In this document: piece after piece, positions 1-5,848 of the stretch
How positions within the stretch are numbered: position 1 is the stretch's first letter
Layout: every line of letters starts with the position of its first letter
NCBI GenBank assembly: GCA_034696485.1
Contig: JAQIWT010001338.1
Coordinates: forward strand, 1-11,253
DNA from: Isohypsibius dastychi
Lineage: Eukaryota > Tardigrada > Eutardigrada > Parachela > Isohypsibiidae
Length of the DNA stretch: 11,253 bases
Reading direction: 5' to 3'
Notes under the pieces: model-generated
Told to the model about the DNA's origin: nothing
What the model saw: only the letters and a program-made list of their open reading frames with translations
The model's database searches: none
Position numbers and translations under genes: made by a program

Positions 1-106
1 AAAAAATACCGCCCCCCTTGAGTGCACCGCCCGAATCAGAAAAACAAACTGAACAAGAAAATAACAACCAAAATTTTTTTTGAGCCATAGAAGTCGAGAA
101 AAGCAG

Positions 107-130
107 GGGTTGTATATAAAATATACACCC
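107..130 (+). promoter_or_regulatory. TATA-like palindrome, candidate core promoter
   Basis: The stretch 111-127 reads TGTATAT-AAA-ATATACA, a perfect 7-bp inverted repeat around AAA that contains TATATAAA. GGG and CCC flank it almost symmetrically. It lies upstream of the plus-strand receptor-like gene, so a TATA-box role is reasonable. An ATG at 276-278 followed 8 bases later by GTAAGC (286) could be a short first exon, but I could not join it in frame to later exons. Confidence 0.3.
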
Positions 131-657
131 TCCAACAGCTCAAACTAGCCCCTGGTTATTTTCTATTTGCAGTGAAATCGGAAGGCAGACCACGAAGGCG
201 GCAAACGAACAGTCGACGAACAGTAAGCAGTGTCTGTTAGCACCAATTCGCGAAAACGCAAACTGTGTTATCATCATGAATGGATGGTAAGCTCAGTCTG
301 CCGATCGAAGGCAATATGACGCACTGATACGCTGACTTAGCATTCCACCTGCAGCGAAATTTTAAATGTGTAGTGGATGGATGCCCCATGTTAATTGATG
401 ACTCACAACATGAGGCTACAGATGACGGCCCGGCAACATTGATATGGAAATGAAGTGGGAAGCTTACCATAGAATGGTTTTTTCTAGCAAAGACCATACC
501 TCAGCTCTCGCGCCCGAATCGTTTTCATACCAATCAAACCTGCTCTCCAAAGAATATGACAGTAGTGTCGAAACGCCTGACCCTCTTAGTACGTTCGCTG
601 AAAACAACGGCGCTCAAAGTGGTCCATAAGTAGCTCTTCACGGCGGGAAACTTTCAG

Positions 658-825
658 AAACGATTCATCTATGGGCAGCAGGCTATTCAGCTTGGATTTA
701 ATTTTCATATCATCGAAACAAAACATATTGCGGACAGTGATCCGCTGAAACATTTATTTTATCTAATGTCTCTCAGTCTCGTCGATACGGCTGAGTTGCT
801 TGACTTTCCATTACTATCTTCTGGT
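658..825 (+). CDS. Possible upstream exon of the receptor-like gene
   Basis: An open frame of 56 codons runs from just after a TTTCAG acceptor (AG at 656-657) to a TAA at 826. It contains YGQQAIQLGFNFHI and a Leu-rich stretch SLVDTAELLDFPLL, a composition compatible with a coding segment such as part of an amino-terminal (ANF-receptor-like) domain. Upstream in the same frame, coding-like sequence ends at a possible GTACGT donor near 589, and a 69-bp intron from there would be phase-consistent and remove an in-frame TAG at 631. I could not connect its 3' end to the exon at 992, so membership in the same gene is an inference from strand and position only. Confidence 0.25.
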
Positions 826-991
826 TAATTATACAATAAAATGTCAACGCTGCAGTGTACACTAGCTCAGATGTTATCAACATGTCCTTGCCAGCCATCT
901 GCATATATATCCACTTGGGCTCAAGCGCTACACGTTGTGAAGATTAAAACCTAAAAGCGGTTATCCCATTTTCGATCCCGTCTAAGATCAG

Positions 992-2499
992 GACGTAGTG
1001 TTGTTCGTCTTGAGTAACTCCGATTGCTTCATGGCCAACAAGCGACTCGAAATAGCGTATGGACCGGTAGGTCATTTTTTCCAGTAGAGCTTACTTCCCA
1101 ACTTGTTATCTGTGAATGTCTTCCAGGAAGATGCAGAGCGCACGCTCCCAGCGCAGATCATGGATTTGGTTTGTTATGTGGGTGGTTACAGGTTTGTACT
1201 TGACTCTGCTTCCCTGAATACACAACACAAAGATGTTTTCGATGGTAGCTGCCACCCTTTTGTGCGGGGAGTATACGCGGATTCGGGTGAGGATATAATC
1301 GCCATGACATTCAACACTACCGCCGACATTGGAATTGCAGACCTGGCAATGACCCGGGGGCGTTTATCTTTAGCTCATCAGATTAACACACTATTCGACT
1401 CCACTATTGCGGTTGTCGTCCGGCAGAGTGTGACAGAAAGAAGCACACGATCTGTGGAGTGATTCTTAGAAATCGCCACCTACGGTGCTTGGCTCCTCAT
1501 TCTGGCCAACGTGGTACTCCATGCTGCTTTCCTGCTCCTTAAAGCTATCCTTGAAACCGGTCATGTTAGCTATGACACTTTGGGAAATGGGGTGTTTGCA
1601 CTGTTCTCCAGTGCATTGGGGCAAGGTTAGTTTATATTTTGCTCATAAGTAATTGCTGATGATGTGTTGTTAGATGAACTCTGTTTGGGACATCGTTACT
1701 CAGTTGCGGTCATGTTGACTCTGTGGCTAACATGGAGTGCAATCATCATCGGTGTCATCAACGCATTCCTACCTTCCATCATACTGGTTGACCCCCCTAG
1801 AACTCTCCCATTTGACGATATTCAATCGTTATCTAAATGGGGACATCCCATCCTCGCACCTTCTTTATCCAGAGGATGTCGAACGTAAGGCGGAAACTTA
1901 TCGCCTCGAATGACACATAACCAGTCTGTTTAGGAGAGTTCGGCCATGAAGGTTCTAAGTAGCAATCTGGAGATTGTACCGTACAAAAGCATTGCGCAAT
2001 CACTTTTCGACCAAAAATCCGACGAAGTGGCAGCTTTAATGCGATTCAACGCCGATGGCAGCAGCGACCTCGATTTGTCAACCTGCCTGCCGACTTTTGC
2101 TGCGATTCCTCGTCTTTCTGTCGTCAAAAACTCCTTGATGTTCACAAGAGTTGGTTCCCAGCTGGGTGCTCTTGATAAACAGTAAAACCTCAAAGCGTGC
2201 TTCCTGGTGAGTGATATGAACTTGTTATGGGTTGCAGTTATTTGACCATTTTCGAGCACGGATTTCCTCAACATCTAACGAAACTCCAAACCTTGAATAA
2301 CAACGGGCTGACAAGTCGCTGCTCACCTGTGACCAGCTTCAACGTTGGACTAAAATCTCACAACAAACCGGTTTCCTTGAACAACATCGGAATAGTTTTC
2401 TGGCTGTTGGGTTGTGGGCTGACAGTTTGTGTCGTGCTAGCGTTATTGGAATGTTTTTTGTGCAAGACCGACTCGCGGTCAGGTAGCTCAACTAGGTAG
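992..2499 (+). CDS. Divergent ionotropic glutamate receptor / IR-like channel, interrupted by TGA
   Basis: Five exons fit in phase: 992-1066, 1127-1625, 1674-1884, 1939-2181 and 2238-2499 (introns 60, 48, 54 and 56 bp; the 1885-1938 acceptor is the least certain). The product, about 429 residues, has the order of a ligand-gated channel core. The S1 half of the ligand-binding domain spans about 1-135. LAMTRGR (98-104) matches the position of the ligand carboxylate-binding Arg in iGluRs. TM1 is about 146-166 and the pore loop about 176-191. TM3 is about 202-229, followed by PFDDIQSL. S2 is about 263-375 with YLTIFEHGF, and TM4 is about 391-417 (VSLNNIGIVFWLLG). The iGluR SYTANLAAF signature is replaced by IIIGVINAFLPS, which favours an IR-like or very divergent receptor. 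A TGA at 1460-1462 (codon 137) sits directly before TM1. The start and amino-terminal domain are unresolved. The family call is firm; whether the gene is functional is not. Confidence 0.72.
1067..1126 (+). other. 60-bp intron in the receptor-like gene
   Basis: The intron starts GTAGGT and ends TCTTCCAG. It joins GGA CCG to GAA GAT in phase 0. An internal TTTTTTCCAG at 1075-1084 is too close to the donor to be the acceptor. Confidence 0.55.
1626..1673 (+). other. 48-bp intron in the receptor-like gene
   Basis: The intron starts GTTAGT and ends TGTTAG, splitting a GAT codon (phase 1) between the pore loop and TM3. It shows how short introns are in this genome. Confidence 0.6.
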
Positions 2500-2809
2500 C
2501 GCCATTTCAAGGCTTAGCAGCCTGTCGACTCGACTAGAATAGATTCTAACGAGCTAACATGGCGTCCCAAGCGCGCGTATCCAAGTGTAACCAAGTTTCG
2601 GTTAACAAGTTCTGGTGAGAATACTGTTATTATCTCTATCTCTAACCAAACGGCTACGAGGTCGATTTTTGTCAACGCATCTCCTCCATCAGTTTACACT
2701 GCTGGGCCACAATTTTTAGCACATCACAGTTTCCCAACCTCTCAGTGAAGTTCGTAAGGCCATTAGGAGTAGTATTTAAGTAATCCTACTAATCCCTGAT
2801 ATTTAATCA
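2500..2809. other. Intergenic stretch, no gene seen
   Basis: No coding or RNA gene is supportable here. A 14-bp inverted repeat TAGAAT-AG-ATTCTA lies near 2535-2548. No AATAAA was found downstream of the receptor stop codon on the plus strand within this stretch. Confidence 0.4.
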
Positions 2810-2817
2810 TCCCTAAC
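2810..2817. repeat. Left target-site duplication (TCCCTAAC)
   Basis: The eight bases TCCCTAAC directly precede the element's left end and are repeated exactly at 3072-3079. An 8-bp duplication is diagnostic of hAT-superfamily insertion. Confidence 0.9.
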
Positions 2818-3071
2818 TAGTAATGGCACGGGCCGGGCTTCAAAAAAAGCCCGGTACGTGACGTCATGAGTGGGCCGGGCCGGGCCAGGCCTTGAAAAAG
2901 CCCGGGCTTTTGGGCCGGGCCTGCGTTGAAAACGGGCTTTTTTCGGGCCGGGCTGGGCCGGGCTTTTTAGAACCCGAGGCCCGTGGGCCGGGCCGGGCCT
3001 GTGAAAAAGCCCGGCCCGGCCCGAAAAAAGCCCGCTGTAGGCCCGGGCCGGCCGGCCCGATGCCAACACTA
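2818..3071. mobile_element. Non-autonomous hAT-type MITE, 254 bp, GC-rich
   Basis: The left end reads TAGTAATGGCACGGGCCGGG and the right end, read inward on the minus strand, TAGTGTTGGCATCGGGCCGG, so the termini are imperfect inverted repeats of about 20 bp. They resemble the hAT terminal pattern (C/T)AGNGNTGGCA. The element lies between perfect 8-bp direct repeats. The interior is a dense series of GGGCCGGGC and GCCCGGCCC blocks alternating with A or T runs, far more GC-rich than its surroundings, and resembles the subterminal repeat arrays to which hAT transposases bind. No transposase is encoded: open frames across it are by-products of the low-complexity sequence. It must have been mobilised by a transposase supplied elsewhere. 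The near-intact duplication suggests a fairly recent insertion. Confidence 0.88.
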
Positions 3072-3079
3072 TCCCTAAC
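3072..3079. repeat. Right target-site duplication (TCCCTAAC)
   Basis: Exact copy of 2810-2817 immediately after the right terminus of the element. Confidence 0.9.
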
Positions 3080-4009
3080 GTGGCTACATTTTCTTCAATA
3101 CGTCACAGGTCACGTGGCAGAGATATGTGTATAAACCAGCTCGATGCCGTATCCTAGCAAGTAAGCTGGATATGAGAAAGTGCAACTCGTCGTGAAGCTC
3201 TGCGATGATTATATGAACCCTATAGATCGGCAAATTTAGGTTTTCCTGCAAACCGAAAAAACTCGAATGCTGCTGTTCCTGTTATCATGGAGTCATTTCT
3301 CATTCTACTGCGTTTCTTCCTGCCGGCAATCGTACGAATTTCAGTTTTCCCCTCATTACTCTTATCGTCACCATTCTGACCGTTTTCAGACGATTTCTGG
3401 TGCTCTCTGTAAACTAAGCAGAAACAGGGGAAATGTCGAACAAAAGCAAAAACGCAAAATCCTACTCACTCAAATTGAGGTGCGAAGCAGTGGCATGAAT
3501 TAGGGTGGGGCAATTTAAACTTTTCCAAGATAGCTTTTGCGGCAAAGGCTGAACAAAAGTCAATCAAAAAATTGTGTCTGACTTAAAATGAGGACTGCCG
3601 TCTAACGGGTCCGAAATTTCTGTTTTGACAGTAATGGGTGGAAAACGGGAGCCGCGTGCAATCAATCGGGAGAAAGCGGGCAGGAAAAGGAACAGTAGCG
3701 ATGGGGCAACAGGAAAAGGAACAGTAGCGATGGGGCAAGTCGACCAGGCTCTTGCATTGACTGGATTCAGAACACAATGGAATGCTTGCTTGTAAAGCGC
3801 ACTCCCACTATCTATTCAACTTGACCTTGCGTTGGTGGCTTCGGTGTACTGAACATAACATCAGACGGGAAGAAAACAGGGCAGGCCTTTTTTCCTGGTA
3901 CCGAGAACGCAGGTTGGTGGAGTTGGAAATTATTTTGGGGATAAATGCAGACAAATAATTACGTTACGATCGCACATAAATTTTACGTGCTTAAATTATT
4001 TGTCCACAG
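3080..4009. other. Mostly non-coding stretch before the lipocalin-like exon
   Basis: I looked here for the amino-terminal lipocalin exons (GxW motif) and found none convincing. A short ORF from ATG at 3287 encodes a hydrophobic, signal-peptide-like start (MESFLILLRFFLPAIV) but ends after about 30 codons and cannot be joined to the exon at 4010. The sequence before 4010 (ATTATTTGTCCACAG) is a good splice acceptor, so at least one upstream exon must exist or have existed. Confidence 0.35.
3681..3738. repeat. Perfect 29-bp tandem duplication
   Basis: The unit beginning CAGGAAAAGGAACAGTAGCG occurs at 3681-3709 and again, identical over all 29 bases, at 3710-3738. The identity suggests a recent slippage or unequal-exchange event, or an assembly artefact. 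An open plus-strand frame passes through it, and 29 is not a multiple of three. Confidence 0.9.
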
Positions 4010-4476
4010 TGCCAGCTGAGTTCATAATCCTGTTCACCGATTACCAGCTGGTCGATTTTTACTACATGTGTCGCGAACCTAATCAGCAAACTGGGAGATG
4101 CACTACCCCAATGTTTTTCATCCTGACCAGGATCAGGCCATCCGAACTCACCGATTCGCAGCGAACATACATTGCTGAGATCATCATTTCACGTTTGGCG
4201 CCATACTAATACAGCATCAGTGATCTCCAATTTACGGCGTACAACACTAGCCTACCACAATGTTTCCCGCCGAAGCCGGCCGGACTTGATAGTCTCGTTC
4301 AAAATGCGCCAAGAAATGCATGTGGCAGCCCCAGCACCGGATTCAATAGCGGTGGAAGTTCGGGGGGTTGGCACATGGGTCGTGAAGGGATGTCACAATC
4401 GGGAAATGGTCATGGTGGCTTTGGCAAGTTTTCTGGCTTAGGGCAATTATTTGGTATGAATTTTCGTAACGGTTGA
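4010..4476 (+). CDS. 3' exon of a lipocalin-like secreted protein with Gly-rich tail, interrupted by TAA
   Basis: After the TCCACAG acceptor the frame (phase 2 entry) encodes AEFIILFTDYQLVDFYYMC, then a short loop containing GRC, then FFILTRIRPSELTDSQ and a helix. This is the carboxy-terminal pattern of ApoD-like lipocalins: a strand with TDY, a strand ending in Cys, a strand ending in Arg, then the C-terminal helix. Lipocalins are mostly secreted carriers of small hydrophobic ligands. A TAA at 4207-4209 (codon 67 of the exon) ends this frame after RLAPY. The same frame stays open for 88 more codons, first as YSISDLQFTAYNTSLPQC, which resembles the usual lipocalin end with its last Cys. It then becomes a Gly/Ser/Asn-rich tail ending at TGA 4474-4476. 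Either the protein ends at 4209 or the TAA is a nonsense change. Amino-terminal exons were not found. Confidence 0.55.
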
Positions 4477-4535
4477 AGAAAGACCCAATTTAACTCTTCA
4501 GTAACTGAGTGATCTTTTGACCGATTGTGACTAAC

Positions 4536-4554
4536 CAGAGCCTTTTCGGCTCTG
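4536..4554. repeat. Hairpin 1, CAGAGCC-N5-GGCTCTG
   Basis: Perfect 7-bp stem CAGAGCC/GGCTCTG around the loop TTTTC. Outer bases (CCAG...CTGG) could extend it. It shares its 6-bp core stem and 5-base loop length with the hairpins at 4865 and 5025. Confidence 0.6.
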
Positions 4555-4563
4555 CCTGGTCTT

Positions 4564-4609
4564 ATTGGTTCAATCAAAAGCGCTCTCGAATAGGCAGCCA
4601 TATAAATAG
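4564..4609 (+). promoter_or_regulatory. CCAAT/TATA-type promoter candidate
   Basis: TATAAATAG at 4601-4609 is preceded 33 bases upstream by ATTGG (4564-4568, an inverted CCAAT box). Downstream at about 4644-4667 lies an inverted repeat GACCGCTTCAAGCGGTGGTC. I could not identify a transcript starting here. Confidence 0.3.
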
Positions 4610-4864
4610 TAATTAACACCCAGTTCCCAAACCGTTGCTTGGTCTGACCGCTTCAAGCGGTGGTCAGTTGCACGAAACGAGCCTCTGATCTTCAAAAATT
4701 GTTCATCTCTAGTCGAATCGTGTTTTTTTGCTGTCATTTTGCGCAACCAACTTTACAAATGCTGTCATCAGAAAGTAAATTGAATTCTGAACAAAATGTA
4801 TTTTTCAGATTTATTTCATTAGATTTCCATGGAGAGTTATCGCGGGTCAAACAAGACCAAATTC

Positions 4865-4887
4865 TACAGAGCCTTTACGGCTCTGTA
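4865..4887. repeat. Hairpin 2, TACAGAGCC-N5-GGCTCTGTA
   Basis: Perfect 9-bp stem TACAGAGCC/GGCTCTGTA with loop TTTAC; the strongest of the three hairpins. It is followed by CCCTAAAAAATT. Confidence 0.7.
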
Positions 4888-5024
4888 CCCTAAAAAATTA
4901 AGCAACCATCCGATTTCAAAAATTCAAAAGGCAAAAGTTACTCTGTCGAAATTCAGGCACTGAGCTATAAGGAAATCTTCCATTTCACCACAGTGCGCGC
5001 GCAGCGATTTTTTTGCCAAAGCGT

Positions 5025-5041
5025 AGAGCCGATAAGGCTCT
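5025..5041. repeat. Hairpin 3, AGAGCC-N5-GGCTCT
   Basis: Six-base stem AGAGCC/GGCTCT with loop GATAA, the same core and loop length as the two upstream copies but unrelated flanks. Confidence 0.55.
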
Positions 5042-5191
5042 CTCAGTCATCTAAGAGTTAATGCAACTGTTGGTCGTTAAAGCATTCAGTCACGCTAACT
5101 GCGCTTTATCAGCCCACTTGATGACTTGACAACAGAACGAAAAAATCATGTTTAAAAACAGCCTCGTTTTATTAAGCCAACTGACAGTGAT

Positions 5192-5323
5192 ATGGTGGGA
5201 AAAATATTTATGTTCTGTATGGATGCAGAATATACCCATGTATGGTCTGGAACCTGCCTGCGAGTGCGAGAAATCCCAGCAAACTGTCCGGAAATCTATT
5301 CTTACGTAGTTTTTGACCACTAG
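5192..5323 (+). CDS. Short Cys-containing ORF, unassigned
   Basis: ATG at 5192 opens 43 codons ending at TAG 5321. The peptide includes WSGTCLRVREIPANCPEIYS with three Cys overall. The frame also extends 16 codons upstream (PRFIKPTDSD) to just after an AACAG that could be an acceptor. The composition is coding-like, but I recognise no family. It may be an exon fragment of an unrecognised secreted protein or chance. Confidence 0.2.
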   Translation: MVGKIFMFCMDAEYTHVWSGTCLRVREIPANCPEIYSYVVFDH

Positions 5324-5516
5324 GCATTTAGTTTGTCACTACGTAAATAAACATGAATTTGACATGCCTAATGTCGAGAGCCGTTTGACTTCCTTTTTCC
5401 GTAGAATTTCTATTGGTCGTTGTCGTTGTTAACGGGTTATGACACTTTTGACAAGGTATTCGACAACCCAAGTTCCGCGGCTCGTTAATTTTTGTGCCCC
5501 GTGCACTCAGTTACCA

Positions 5517-5524
5517 TATAAATA
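5517..5524 (+). promoter_or_regulatory. TATA-like site
   Basis: TATAAATA in the context CCATATAAATA, the same 11 bases as at 4598-4608. An ATTGG lies about 100 bases upstream. No plus-strand gene follows before the antisense 3' end of the TMEM245-like gene. Confidence 0.25.
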
Positions 5525-5848
5525 TCGAAATTGAAAAGCTTGAATGAACTGTGCTTGAAGTAGTACAGCTAGTCAACAAAAATATCAATCAAGTGCGCAC
5601 ATTCAAAATTAAGGAAAGAAAATTTTCAAGTAAAAACAGCTTGCAACCAATTATATCCATCTGTAAACAATCTCAATGAGGAACAAAATAAAATTTTGAA
5701 AAACAGTAATCTATCCGGATAGCGCACTTTGGTTTCATATCATTTTCCATGGAGATAGAATTGCAGAATAAGTTCACCCAAGTCAAATCGGGCTACAAGC
5801 ACAACAAACATTGTCATCAACAATTCAAATAAAAAAACAAGAAAACTC

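Larger units (their letters stand above)
4477..5848. other. Gene-poor interval with hairpins and TATA-like sites
   Basis: No complete gene is recognised. The interval holds three related hairpins, two TATA-like sites and a few short coding-like fragments on the plus strand (4810-4892, 4933-5059 and 5192-5323) that I cannot assign to a family. The 3' end of the minus-strand gene's transcript must lie here. A minus-strand AATAAA at about 5167-5172 is a possible poly(A) signal, some 680 bases past the stop codon. Confidence 0.35.

Noticed and set aside
1930-2274. Minus-strand open frame of 114 codons opposite the receptor exons
   Set aside because: It mirrors the real plus-strand coding exons and has no family features.
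2803-3134. Open frames on both strands rich in Pro, Gly, Arg and Ala
   Set aside because: They coincide with the GC-rich MITE; low-complexity GGGCCGGGC blocks avoid stop codons by composition.
4561-4580. GGTTCAATC as a tRNA B box
   Set aside because: No A box, acceptor stem or cloverleaf can be drawn around it.
4536-5041. Hairpins as histone mRNA 3' stem-loops
   Set aside because: The histone signal is GGCTCT-N4-AGAGCC; here the arms are in the reverse order with 5-base loops, and no histone gene is nearby.
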